DNA of 64,000 bases from Streptomyces plumbidurans (GTDB taxonomy: Bacteria > Actinomycetota > Actinomycetes > Streptomycetales > Streptomycetaceae), in NCBI RefSeq assembly GCF_019857225.1, contig NZ_JAFJSY010000014.1:145794-209793 (forward strand), given 5' to 3'. The notes beneath the pieces were generated by a model. The model was not told where the DNA came from. It did no database searches and saw only the letters and a program-made list of their open reading frames with translations. This document shows positions 16,253 through 26,745 of this stretch, piece by piece. Positions within the stretch are counted from its first letter, which is position 1. Each line of letters starts with the position of its first letter. A program made the position numbers and the translations under genes.

Positions 16253-18330
16253 ACGGGTTCCGGCTGCCGGGGCACCGGCTGCGGCTGCGGTGCGCGCGAC
16301 AGCCGGCCGGGCCACCAGACCCGGCGCCCGAGCAGCACGCTCGCCGTCGTGACGAGGTACGTCCGCACCAGGAACGTGTCCAGCAGGACGCCCACCGCGA
16401 TCACGAAGCCGAGTTCGACCATCCCCACCAGGGGCAGCGTGGTCAGCACGGCGAACGTCGCGGCCAGCACGACGCCCGCGGAGGCGATGACCCCGCCGGT
16501 GGTGCGCAGCGCGGTGAGCGCCGCCGTGCGCGGTGCGGCGCCGGCGAGGGACTCCTCGCGCATGCGGTGCATGAGGAAGATGCCGTAGTCGACGCCGAGG
16601 GCGACCAGGAAGACGAAGGACAGCAGGCCGAGTCCCGGGTCCGTGCCGTGGAAGCCGAGCACCGGCCCGAACACCAGCCCGCCGATGCCGAGCGCCGCAC
16701 CCCACACCGCGACCACGGCGACGAGCAGCATCAGCGGCGCGACGAGGCTGCGCAGGAGTCCTACGAGGATGACGAAGACGGCGGCGAGCACGAGCGGCAC
16801 GACGACCTCGCGGTCACGGGACTGTCCGGCGGCCAGGTCGAGTTGCTGGGCGCCGGGTCCGCCGACATGGGCGCCGTAGGTGTCGTCCAGCCCGGCGCGC
16901 AGGGCTTTGATGGTCTTCGTCTCGCCCGGCGACTCGGGGGCCGCGGTGGAGACGACGGTGATCTCCGTCCAGCCGGACCCGCTGCGTGCGGCCGCCGCCT
17001 GCGCGACGCCGTCCGTCGAGCGGGCCTCGGCGAGCACCGCTCCGGCTTTCGCGGTGGGGGCCATGACGGTGATCGGCTGGCTGCTGCGCTCGGGGTAGGC
17101 GTGGCTCAGGGTGCGGGCTGCGGTGATCGACTCGGGGCTGTCGCTGAAGGAGTCCTCCTGCTTGAGCGTGCCCGGCAGGTTGAGCGCGCCGAGGGCGAGT
17201 GCGCCGAGGAGGACGGCACCCAGGGCGAGCACGGCGGCCGGGCGGCGCGCGACCGAGTCGCCCATGGCCGCGAACAGCGACCGGCGCGCCTTGGAGGTGC
17301 TGCCGAACGCGGGGATCATCGGCCAGAAGACGCGGCGTCCGAGGAGGACCAGCAGGGCGGGCAGCAGGGTGATCATCGCGACGAGGGCGGAGAGCACGCC
17401 GACCATGCCGATCGGGCCCATGCCGCTGCTGCTGTTGAGGTCGGCGGCGAGCAGGCACAGCAGTCCCGCGGCGACGGTGCCGGAGGAGGCGACGATCGCC
17501 GGGCCGCAGCCCTTCAGGGCGGCGCGCATGGCCTCGTACGGCTGCTCGTGGCGGCGTAGTTCCTCGCGGTAGCGGGAGATGAGCAGCAGGGCGTAGTCGG
17601 TGCCCGCGCCGAGGACGAGGACCGTCATGACGCCGCCGCTCTGGCCGGTGATGGTGACGCCGAAGCCTTCGTGGAGGCCATACGCGACAGCCATCGCGAG
17701 GCCGGCGGCGACCCCGGCGGAGGCGAGCGGTACGAGCCAGAGGAAGGGGCTGCGGTAGATCAGGATGAGCAGGGTGGTGACGACGCCGAGCGTGGCGTAG
17801 AGCAGGGTGCCGTCGACCGTGCCGAACACCTTGTTCATGTCGGCGTTCACGGCGCCGGGACCGCCGACCTCGGCGCTGAGTCCGGCGCCGCCGTCCGCGA
17901 TGGCGCGCACATGGTCGACGAAGTCGGCCCGTGCCTTGCTGTCCGGGCCGGGCTCGCTGCTGGAGACCGGGTACATGAGGGTGGTGCCGTCGCGGGAGGG
18001 GACGCCCTTGGGGGTGCCGGTCAGCCGGTACCGGTGCCCGACCTCGGCGACCTGTGCACCGGCCTTCTGCTTGTCGGCGGCGGTGAGGCCGCCGTCGCGG
18101 TGGTAGACGAGCACCAGGTCGGTGGCCTGGCCGCCGGGCAACTCGTCCTGGATACGGGCCACTTGAGTGGAGTCGGCGCTGTCGGGGAGGTAGTGGACGG
18201 GCCGGTTCTCCTGGGCTCCGCCGAACTTCCCGGCAAACGCCCCGGCGACCACCAGCACCGCCACCCACAACCCGACCACCACCCACGGCACCACACGCCG
18301 CGCACCTGCTCGCGTCCTTACGGCCCCCAT
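16249..18330 (-). CDS. MMPL/RND-family transporter
   Basis: This 693-residue membrane transporter is of the MMPL (hydrophobe/amphiphile efflux) type. Two halves each carry a large extracellular loop after the first membrane segment, followed by five segments, about 12 in total. Conserved core motifs are seen in GAGTDYALLLISRYREELRR and VALGVDYGIFLMHRMREESL, the Asp-Tyr pairs of the proton relay. It probably exports a lipid or hydrophobic drug. As the first gene of the overlapping operon with the kinase, regulator and sialidase, it may be the system's main target. Confidence 0.9.
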   Translation of the reverse strand: MGAVRTRAGARRVVPWVVVGLWVAVLVVAGAFAGKFGGAQENRPVHYLPDSADSTQVARIQDELPGGQATDLVLVYHRDGGLTAADKQKAGAQVAEVGHRYRLTGTPKGVPSRDGTTLMYPVSSSEPGPDSKARADFVDHVRAIADGGAGLSAEVGGPGAVNADMNKVFGTVDGTLLYATLGVVTTLLILIYRSPFLWLVPLASAGVAAGLAMAVAYGLHEGFGVTITGQSGGVMTVLVLGAGTDYALLLISRYREELRRHEQPYEAMRAALKGCGPAIVASSGTVAAGLLCLLAADLNSSSGMGPIGMVGVLSALVAMITLLPALLVLLGRRVFWPMIPAFGSTSKARRSLFAAMGDSVARRPAAVLALGAVLLGALALGALNLPGTLKQEDSFSDSPESITAARTLSHAYPERSSQPITVMAPTAKAGAVLAEARSTDGVAQAAAARSGSGWTEITVVSTAAPESPGETKTIKALRAGLDDTYGAHVGGPGAQQLDLAAGQSRDREVVVPLVLAAVFVILVGLLRSLVAPLMLLVAVVAVWGAALGIGGLVFGPVLGFHGTDPGLGLLSFVFLVALGVDYGIFLMHRMREESLAGAAPRTAALTALRTTGGVIASAGVVLAATFAVLTTLPLVGMVELGFVIAVGVLLDTFLVRTYLVTTASVLLGRRVWWPGRLSRAPQPQPVPRQPEPV

Positions 18331-18735
18331 GAGCGGGCCTCCCCTCCGGTCGGGTTGTCTGGGTCGCTTCCAGACTCCCGGGGCGAGAGGGCTCGTTCGT
18401 CGGGCCTGGGGGCGAGTTACGGGTTACTGCGCCGGGAGGCCCGGCGGCGGCGTTACTCCCACGGGAGTAGCCTCCGGCTCGGAGCGGGGCACGGCCTTGC
18501 CGCCGGGGCACGCAATCCACGCGGCTGGGGCCACCCCACCCACGACACCCGGCAGCCACGACAACCCGCGCAAGCGAGGTCCCGCAGCGCAGCCGGACGC
18601 CCCCCCGGTGTGCGACCGGCGAACGGCCGGTCCACCGCTGGGCTGCTCCACCCGGGCGGCGTGTCCGCCGGGCCGCGGTGGCATCCGGCGGGAGCGGTGG
18701 CACGGGACAACGGCAGGACACGGCGCGGTTGTCCG

Positions 18736-18818
18736 CGGGCGGTAACCAGGTGCCCGCTCAGGACGGAGTCCGCGCCGCTGCCCGCCGCAGGGGGCACGTC
18801 GGCCGCGCGGCTGCTCAG
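18736..18818. repeat. 83-bp direct repeat, copy 1
   Basis: It matches 19016-19098 at about 77 of 83 positions with a spacing of 280 bp. The core, around CGCGCCGCTGCCCGCCGCAG, also resembles the 3' end of the TerB-like gene (stop at 19175). Confidence 0.8.
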
Positions 18819-19015
18819 AACCACGCCCACGACACTCGGAACCTCGCCCCTACGAAGCCCGCAACGTCCCACCCGCTACGCCCGGCACGCCACGGCCGCC
18901 CGCAAGAGCAGACCCCATCCCGCAGCCGGACACCCCATGCGCGACCGCCGGACGACGAGTCCGCCGCCACGCCGCCCCGCCCGGGCAGCCATCCGCAGGA
19001 TCGACCGCTCCGCCT

Positions 19016-19098
19016 CGGGCGGCAGCCAGGTTCCCGCTCTGGACGGACTCCGCGCCGCTGCCCGCCGCAGGGGGCACGTCGGCCGCGCGGCTGTTCAG
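19016..19098. repeat. 83-bp direct repeat, copy 2
   Basis: Second copy of the 18736-18818 repeat, about 93 percent identical. It lies about 75 bp from the stop codon of the TerB-like gene, where a shorter third match begins. Confidence 0.8.
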
Positions 19099-19174
19099 GG
19101 CAGAGCATCGTGGCCGTACGCGGGAGCGGAACCACGCACCGCGGCCGGGTGGCCCCGATGCGGGAGCGGTCCGC

Positions 19175-19873
19175 TCAGGACGGCGTCCGCGCCGCTGCCG
19201 CCAGCAACCTGCTCACGTCGTCCGAGCAGATCGTCAGGGCCGCGCCCACGGTGGTCAGGACGTCGCGTTCCGCGGGGGTGTAGGGGCCGTCGGCGAGGGC
19301 GATGCGGGCGCCCTGGAGGAGGATGGACTCGCGGCCGACGGGGGCCAGGTGGGCGGCGAGGGGGTCCAGGGCCTCGTGGAGTTCGATGGCGAGCCCGGCG
19401 CCGCAGGACTGGTCGTAGGACCGGCCGGTGTCCGAGGCGAGGGCCTCGACGAGGGCGTTCAGCTGGTCCTCGGTGCAGTCGTCGAAACCGGCCGCGCGGA
19501 CCGTGCCGGCGGCGGATTCCAGGGCGCTGCGCGAGCAGGTGCCGCCCGCGGTGAGCACCGCCAGGGCGACGGTGTGCACGGCGTCGCGGAGCATCGCCGA
19601 GAAGCGGGTGGTGGTCGGGTGGTCGAGCGCGTCGGTGCCGAAGTGGCGGCTGCAGGCGGCGCATTCGACGACCGGTGCGGTCTCGCCGCGCGGCAGCACG
19701 GGCACGCCGAGCACGACGAAGCGCCGGTGCCCGGTCAGGCGCTGGTAGTTGCGGTCGCCCCCGCAGCCGGGGCAGAAGAACTCCCCGTCCCCGACGGGCG
19801 TCCACGCGGTTCGGGTGCCCAGGATGCGCGCAGGCCTGCCGGCTCGGCCGTCTCGTCCCCGTACTGGCAGCAC
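19175..19873 (-). CDS. TerB-like (tellurite resistance fold) protein with zinc ribbon
   Basis: This 232-residue cytoplasmic protein has an N-terminal zinc ribbon (FFCPGCGGDRNYQRL, then VECAACSRHFG, four Cys in two CxxC pairs) followed by an all-helical TerB-type domain, with DGPYTPAERDVL near its end. The GTG at 19873 is preceded by GAGGAGGT at a 5-nt spacing, a strong site that fixes the start. TerB-fold proteins act in stress responses, but the exact role of this streptomycete family is not known. It stands alone; its 3' end is the apparent source of the repeats downstream. Confidence 0.7.
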   Translation of the reverse strand: MLPVRGRDGRAGRPARILGTRTAWTPVGDGEFFCPGCGGDRNYQRLTGHRRFVVLGVPVLPRGETAPVVECAACSRHFGTDALDHPTTTRFSAMLRDAVHTVALAVLTAGGTCSRSALESAAGTVRAAGFDDCTEDQLNALVEALASDTGRSYDQSCGAGLAIELHEALDPLAAHLAPVGRESILLQGARIALADGPYTPAERDVLTTVGAALTICSDDVSRLLAAAARTPS

Positions 19874-20000
19874 GTCGCACCTCCTCACCCCGCGGCCCCA
19901 TCGCCGCTGGCGTGATGTTAGCCACATCCTTACAGCTGAGTCAGTACCCCGGACGAGACCTTTCCGTGACCTCCACGAACCGATGGCCGATAAACGACGG

Positions 20001-20033
20001 CGCCCCGACCGCCGTGCACAGGCGGTCGGGGCG
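20001..20033 (-). terminator. leuA: hairpin terminator after leuA
   Basis: A perfect 13-bp stem, CGCCCCGACCGCC with its complement, has a 7-nt loop (20014-20020) and begins 22 bp beyond the leuA stop. The A-run at 20035-20040 lies on the leuA side, so on the leuA strand the hairpin has no trailing U-tract, as is common in Streptomyces. Confidence 0.7.
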
Positions 20034-20055
20034 CGAAAAAGCCCGGTCAAAGGGG

Positions 20056-21905
<1,850 letters not shown>

Positions 21906-22096
21906 GATGCTCCGCATGCTAGCCGAGCCCCTCCGGATGCGGGGCGCCGTATCAGTATGCGGGACCGGAAGGACAACCGGGGCAAAACGTGCGCCATACC
22001 ACTTCGTCACAGAGAGTGCGATCCGCTGTCCCGATATTTCACCAATCATGGTTGCGGGTAGTGACACGCAGATAACTCAGTGCAATGGTTCCGGGC

Positions 22097-23170
22097 ATGA
22101 CGAAGACCAACGGGGGCTTCGAGCCCGTCTTCTGCACCGTCGTACCTCCGCACATCCTCGACAAGCTGTCCCAGCACGAGGACCCCGCACTCGCCGCCGC
22201 CGCGCGCAGGACCCTGGAGCGCGACGCCCTCGAGCGCACCCGTCGCCGGCTGACCACGGTTGTGGGCGCCCCGGCCGTCGCGGCGCCCGCGGGGGCGGCC
22301 GCCGACCAGCCGCACCGCACCGTCTACGACGCCCACCACCTCACGGAGCTGCCCGGCAGGAAGGTCCGCGCCGAGGGCTCGGACCCGGGCAAGGACGCCA
22401 CCGTCAACCGCGCCTACGCGGGCCTCGGCGCCACCTTCGAGCTGTATCTGAAGGCCTACGAGCGCCACTCCATCGACGGCGACGGCCTGCCGCTGGACGC
22501 GAGCGTCCACTACGACAACGACTACAACAACGCCTTCTGGAACGGCGAGCAGATGGTGTTCGGCGACGGTGACGGCGAGATCTTCCTCGACTTCACCATC
22601 CCGCTCGACGTCATCGGCCACGAACTCACCCACGGCGTCACCCAGTACACGGCCAACCTCACCTACTTCGGCCAGCCCGGCGCCCTGAACGAGTCGATCT
22701 CCGATGTCTTCGGCTCGCTGATCAAGCAGTACACGCTCGGCCAGACCGCCGCCGAGGCCGACTGGTTGATCGGCGCCGGACTGCTCGCCCCGCGCGTCAC
22801 CGGCAAGGCGCTGCGCTCCATGAAGGAGCCGGGCACGGCGTACGACGACGACGTCCTCGGCAAGGACCCGCAGCCCGCGACCATGGACGACTTCGTGCGC
22901 ACGGGCCGCGACAACGGCGGCGTGCACATCAACTCCGGCATCCCCAACCACGCCTTCTATCTGGCCGCGACGGCCCTCGGCGGCCACGCCTGGGAGAAGG
23001 CGGGGCAGGTCTGGTACGACGTCCTGACCGGCGGCGAGCTCAAGAAGGACGCGCTGTTCGCGGACTTCGCGAAGCTCACGGTCGCGGCGGCCAGGGCCCG
23101 CTTCGGCGAGGGCGAGGAGTTGCAGTCCGTCCTGAAGGCCTGGGAACGGGTCGGGGTGCGGACGGCGTAG
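22097..23170 (+). CDS. M4-family (protealysin-like) zinc metalloprotease
   Basis: This zinc peptidase of about 357 residues belongs to the thermolysin family. HELTH at residues 175-179 binds zinc and carries the catalytic Glu; GALNESISDVFG supplies the third ligand. The usual Sec signal and long FTP propeptide are missing; instead a short N-terminal region, with the VVPPHILDKL stretch, matches the PPxxL propeptide motif of protealysin-like enzymes, which may leave the cell without a signal peptide or act inside. The ATG at 22097 is preferred over 22085. It is followed 21 bp later by its emfourin inhibitor. Confidence 0.9.
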   Translation: MTKTNGGFEPVFCTVVPPHILDKLSQHEDPALAAAARRTLERDALERTRRRLTTVVGAPAVAAPAGAAADQPHRTVYDAHHLTELPGRKVRAEGSDPGKDATVNRAYAGLGATFELYLKAYERHSIDGDGLPLDASVHYDNDYNNAFWNGEQMVFGDGDGEIFLDFTIPLDVIGHELTHGVTQYTANLTYFGQPGALNESISDVFGSLIKQYTLGQTAAEADWLIGAGLLAPRVTGKALRSMKEPGTAYDDDVLGKDPQPATMDDFVRTGRDNGGVHINSGIPNHAFYLAATALGGHAWEKAGQVWYDVLTGGELKKDALFADFAKLTVAAARARFGEGEELQSVLKAWERVGVRTA

Positions 23171-23191
23171 TTCCGTACTAGACACGGACCC

Positions 23192-23458
23192 ATGCGTATT
23201 CGAGTACGGCGCACGGGTGGGTTCGCGGGCATCGAGCGGCACGCCGAGGTGGACACCTCGGGGCGGCCCGACGCGGGCGAATGGCACGCCCTGGCCGAGC
23301 AGGCCGTGGCCGGCGGGCACAGCACGCCGCCCGTCGGCGTCCCGGACGGGTTCAGCTACGAGATCACCGTGGACGGCAGGACGTTCTACGCGGCGGATCC
23401 CCGGCTCACGGAGGAGCAGCGCACGCTGATCTCCCGGGTGCTGAAGGAGGGAGCCTGA
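23192..23458 (+). CDS. emfourin, protealysin-type protease inhibitor
   Basis: This 88-residue protein matches the emfourin (M4in) family: RIRVRRTGGFAGIERHAEVD at the start, a central linker with FSYEITVDGRTF, and a final helix TEEQRTLISRVLKEG. Known members bind and block protealysin in a slow, tight way. The gene directly follows the M4 protease, the standard two-gene layout, so the pair probably works as an enzyme and its intracellular guard. Confidence 0.85.
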   Translation: MRIRVRRTGGFAGIERHAEVDTSGRPDAGEWHALAEQAVAGGHSTPPVGVPDGFSYEITVDGRTFYAADPRLTEEQRTLISRVLKEGA

Positions 23459-23523
23459 GCCGGTAACAGGTCGTTCATGCGCGGGCGTTGACTTCCCTCA
23501 CCGGGGGTACGGATGATCCGCGC

Positions 23524-24867
23524 ATGGCGACTGATCCGTTCACCGCGGCGACGGCGATCCCCCGCTTCCCGGCCGGTTTCCTGTGGGGCGTGTCGACCTC
23601 GGCGCACCAGATCGAGGGCGCGGCCGACCGGCGCGAGCCGTCCGTGTGGGACGCCTTCACGGCAAAGCCGGGCCACGTCAAGGACGGCTCGGACGCGTCG
23701 GTGGCCTGCGACCACTACCACCGCTACCGCGAGGACGTGGCCCTGCTCGCCGGCCTCGGCGTGGACGCGTACCGCTTCTCGATCTCCTGGCCGCGGGTGC
23801 GCTTTGAGGGCGGCCTGGACTTCTACGACCGGCTCGTGGACGAGCTGTGCGCGGCGGGGATACGCCCCGTGCCGACCCTCTTCCACTGGGACCTGCCGGT
23901 CGCGCTGGACTGGCTGGAGCGGGACACCGCGGCACGGTTCGCGGAGTACGTGTCGCAGGTCGCCGAGCGGCTGGGCGACCGCGTGCGGAAGTGGATCACC
24001 CTCAACGAGCCTGCGGAACACACCCTGTTGGGCCACGCGCTGGGCGCGCACGCGCCGGGCAGGCAGCTGATGTTCGACGCGCTCCCGGTCGCCCACCACC
24101 AGCTGCTCGCCCACGGACTCGCGGTACGGGCGCTGCGCGCGGCCGGTGCCACGGACATCGGGATCGCCAACTCGCACGGACCGACCTGGCCCGCCTCGCA
24201 GGAGCCGGCCGACGTGGAGGCGGCGGGCTTCTACGACCTGCTGCTCAACCGGCTGTTCGCGGACCCGCTGCTGCTGGGCCAGTACCCCGAAGGGTTGGGC
24301 GAGTTGATGCCGGGCGACGTCGAGTCGGACCTGAAGGTCATCGCCGAGCCCCTCGACTGGTACGGCGTCAACTACTACGCGCCGACCCGGGTGGGCGCCC
24401 CCGACGGCACCGACATCGACTTCGGCGGACTGACGATCCCGGCCGAACTCCCCTTCACCGTGCGGCAGATCGAGGGCGTCCCGGTGACGGACTTCGGCTG
24501 GCCGGTGGTGCCCGAGGGCCTGACGGAACTGCTGACCGGCTTCCGGGAGCGCTACGGCGACCGCCTCCCGCCGGTCGTCATCACCGAGAACGGCTGCTCC
24601 TACGAGGGCCTCGACGACCAGGACCGCATCGCCTACCTCGACGGCCATGTCCGGGCCCTGCACGACGCCGTGACGGCCGGGGTCGATGTGCGCGGCTACT
24701 TCGTGTGGTCGCTGCTCGACAACTTCGAGTGGGCGGAGGGGTACGCGCGCCGCTTCGGACTGGTGCACGTCGACTTCGCCACGCAGCGCCGCACGCCGAA
24801 AGCCTCCTACCGCTGGTTCCGCGACCTGCTGCGGGCCCAGCGGCAGCCGGCCGGCCCGACCGGCTGA
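23524..24867 (+). CDS. family 1 glycoside hydrolase (beta-glucosidase)
   Basis: This 447-residue cytoplasmic retaining beta-glycosidase opens with FPAGFLWGVSTSAHQIEGA. The acid/base is Glu162 in TLNEP, the nucleophile Glu355 in VITENGC, and the aglycone-side WSLLDNFEWAEGY motif is intact. It probably hydrolyses cellobiose or other beta-glucosides taken up by the cell. The ATG at 23524 is the family-like start; a GTG/ATG at 23488 would add 12 residues. No sugar transporter or LacI regulator is adjacent. Confidence 0.92.
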   Translation: MATDPFTAATAIPRFPAGFLWGVSTSAHQIEGAADRREPSVWDAFTAKPGHVKDGSDASVACDHYHRYREDVALLAGLGVDAYRFSISWPRVRFEGGLDFYDRLVDELCAAGIRPVPTLFHWDLPVALDWLERDTAARFAEYVSQVAERLGDRVRKWITLNEPAEHTLLGHALGAHAPGRQLMFDALPVAHHQLLAHGLAVRALRAAGATDIGIANSHGPTWPASQEPADVEAAGFYDLLLNRLFADPLLLGQYPEGLGELMPGDVESDLKVIAEPLDWYGVNYYAPTRVGAPDGTDIDFGGLTIPAELPFTVRQIEGVPVTDFGWPVVPEGLTELLTGFRERYGDRLPPVVITENGCSYEGLDDQDRIAYLDGHVRALHDAVTAGVDVRGYFVWSLLDNFEWAEGYARRFGLVHVDFATQRRTPKASYRWFRDLLRAQRQPAGPTG

Positions 24868-24898
24868 CCGGGCCCGAACGACGTCACAGCGCGCGGTC

Positions 24899-25753
24899 TC
24901 ACAGGGCCCCGGCCTCCTGTGCGGTGTACACGCTCGGGTAGATCGGCCGGAAGCCGAGCTCGCGGCGGATGCGCCGGGTGTCCACGATGTTGTGCCACGG
25001 GTCGGGGTCGGTGTTGTCGTACAGCTCGGCGGGCACCTCCACGCCGTTGAGCTGGTACAGCTCGACGGTGGTGACCGGGGCGTCGTCGCCGACGTTGTAG
25101 ATCCGGCCCGCGATGCCCGGCGCGTACAGCAGCCGCATCAGGGCCTGGGCGACGTCCGCGTGGTGGGCCATGTGCAGCCGCTGCTGCGGGGCCCAGCGCG
25201 GCGCCCAGGCCATGACGTTCTCCAGGTGCGGGTCGCCCTCGCCGTAGACGAACGGCAGCCGGGCGATGCGCACGTCCAGGCCCTCCATCGCCAGCAGCGC
25301 CCGCTCGGCCTCGGCCTTGGAGGCGGGATAGGCGCCCCACATGTGCCCGCCGGGCCTGCTCTCGTCCTCCTCCACCAGCGGGCGCCCGCGACCGGAGCCG
25401 TACACGTTGTTCGTGCTGACCTGCACGAACCGCTCCACCCCGGCCGTCTGCGCGGCCCGGCCCAGCGCCACCGCGGCGTCCCGGTTGACGGCCCACGCCT
25501 CCTCGTCGGGCACGCCGCGGAAGGCGGCGGCGACGTTCACGACCGCGTCCACCCCGGCGAGCGCCTTGCCGAGCGTCTCCTCGTCCCGCAGGTCTCCCAC
25601 GGCCACCTGGGCGCCCAGCTCCGCGAAGCGCTCGCCGCGGGCCTCGTCGCGCACCAGGACCCGGATCTGCTCGCCCGGCTGCCGCCGCGCCAGCAGCCGC
25701 GGCACGAAGCGCCGCCCGACCTGTCCCGTCGTACCGGTCACCAAAGTCAGCAT
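24899..25753 (-). CDS. NAD(P)-dependent epimerase/reductase, extended SDR
   Basis: This 284-residue extended SDR has the nucleotide motif VTGTTGQVGRRF at the N-terminus, the acidic VGDLRD, the NVAAAF/NRDAAV stretch and a catalytic YPASK (Tyr-x-x-x-Lys) with Ser in STNNVYG. It probably oxidises or epimerises a sugar nucleotide or small carbonyl compound. The ATG at 25753 follows GGGAGGAG; longer starts add a non-family leader. It is divergent from an MmyB-type regulator, a common pairing in which the regulator controls the reductase. Confidence 0.8.
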   Translation of the reverse strand: MLTLVTGTTGQVGRRFVPRLLARRQPGEQIRVLVRDEARGERFAELGAQVAVGDLRDEETLGKALAGVDAVVNVAAAFRGVPDEEAWAVNRDAAVALGRAAQTAGVERFVQVSTNNVYGSGRGRPLVEEDESRPGGHMWGAYPASKAEAERALLAMEGLDVRIARLPFVYGEGDPHLENVMAWAPRWAPQQRLHMAHHADVAQALMRLLYAPGIAGRIYNVGDDAPVTTVELYQLNGVEVPAELYDNTDPDPWHNIVDTRRIRRELGFRPIYPSVYTAQEAGAL

Positions 25754-25887
25754 GATGTGCTCCTCCCGCAGGACCGTCCTGCTTGCCCCTCCAGCCTCGG
25801 CGGCCGGTGCGGCGGGCGGGAGAGACCTCTTCATCAGGGGATCGGCAGTCCCTGGATAAGCCGGGCGGACGCGCGCACCCTGGAGGG

Positions 25888-26745
25888 GTGAACCGAGCCG
25901 AACTCGCCGACTTCCTGCGCCGCGGCCGCGCCCGCCTCGACCCCTCCGACGTAGGGCTCACGGCCGGTGCCCGGCGCCGTACGCCCGGGCTGCGCCGCGA
26001 GGAGGTGGCCCAGCTGGCCGGCATGTCCGTGGACTACTACTCGCGCCTGGAGCAGTCCCGGGGCCCGCGCCCCTCCCGCCAGATGCTCACCGCGCTGGCC
26101 CGCGCGCTGCGCCTGACCGAGGACGAGCGCGACCATCTCTTCCTGCTGACCGGCGAGGAGCCGCCGCGCCGGGAGGCCACCAGCACGCATGTGCGCCCGG
26201 GCCTGCTGCTGGTGCTGGACCGGCTGCACGACACCCCGGCGCAGGTGGTGACCGACTGCGGGGAGGTCCTGGCGCAGAACGCGATGGCGCGGGCGCTGAG
26301 CGGGGACGCGCTCGCCCGTCCGCCCCGTGAGCGCAACATCATCCGGCGCTTCTTCCTGGACCCGGCTGCCCAGGACCTGTTCCCGCCCGAGGACCGCCCG
26401 AAGCGCGCCCGTGAGCAGGTGGCGAGTCTGCGCGCGGTGTCGGCGGCCCGTCCCACGGACCCCGAACCGGCCGCCCTGGTCGCTGAACTGCTCGCCGCCA
26501 GCGAGGAGTTCGCCCGGCTGTGGGAGGAGCACGAGGTGGCCGTGCGGCGCGCCTCGACGAAACGCTTCCGGCACCCGGTGGTGGGCGTCCTGGAGCTGGA
26601 CTGCGAGGTCCTCGTCAACTCCGGCCACAACCAGCAGCTGGTCGTCCACACCGCCCGCCCCGGCACGGAGTCCTACGAGCGGCTGCAGCTGCTGCGGGTG
26701 GTGGGCCTGCAGGACCTGAGGCCGTCAGAAGCCCAGACGCCGTAG
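25888..26745 (+). CDS. XRE-family regulator with MmyB-like ligand domain
   Basis: This 285-residue regulator has an N-terminal helix-turn-helix (TPGLRREEVAQLAGMSVDYY, then RLEQSRGPRPS) and a C-terminal PAS-like MmyB domain (about 110-270). The GTG at 25888 abuts GGAGGG with no spacing, so either a leaderless transcript or a somewhat different start is used. It is transcribed away from the SDR gene, with a 134-bp shared promoter region. The last 21 bp overlap the end of era on the other strand. Confidence 0.85.
   Translation: MNRAELADFLRRGRARLDPSDVGLTAGARRRTPGLRREEVAQLAGMSVDYYSRLEQSRGPRPSRQMLTALARALRLTEDERDHLFLLTGEEPPRREATSTHVRPGLLLVLDRLHDTPAQVVTDCGEVLAQNAMARALSGDALARPPRERNIIRRFFLDPAAQDLFPPEDRPKRAREQVASLRAVSAARPTDPEPAALVAELLAASEEFARLWEEHEVAVRRASTKRFRHPVVGVLELDCEVLVNSGHNQQLVVHTARPGTESYERLQLLRVVGLQDLRPSEAQTP

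Larger units (their letters stand above)
18331..19174. other. 844-bp gene-free region with decayed duplications
   Basis: No gene with convincing product similarity is seen. The frames that run through are Arg/Pro/Gly-rich and look like high-GC noise. The region holds imperfect duplicates: an 83-bp pair at 18736-18818 and 19016-19098, a weaker match between about 18560-18630 and 18890-18960, and a partial third copy that coincides with the 3' end of the TerB-like gene near 19168-19205. It probably arose by repeated copying of that gene's end followed by drift. Confidence 0.6.

Noticed and set aside
21906..22096. Specific -35/-10 promoter for leuA
   Set aside because: Several weak TTGnnC and TAnnnT matches exist, but none combines good boxes with 16-18 bp spacing, so no site was called.
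23178..23523. Possible single operon M4 protease-emfourin-GH1
   Set aside because: The 65-bp gap before GH1 and its unrelated function give no support beyond direction; left as separate units.
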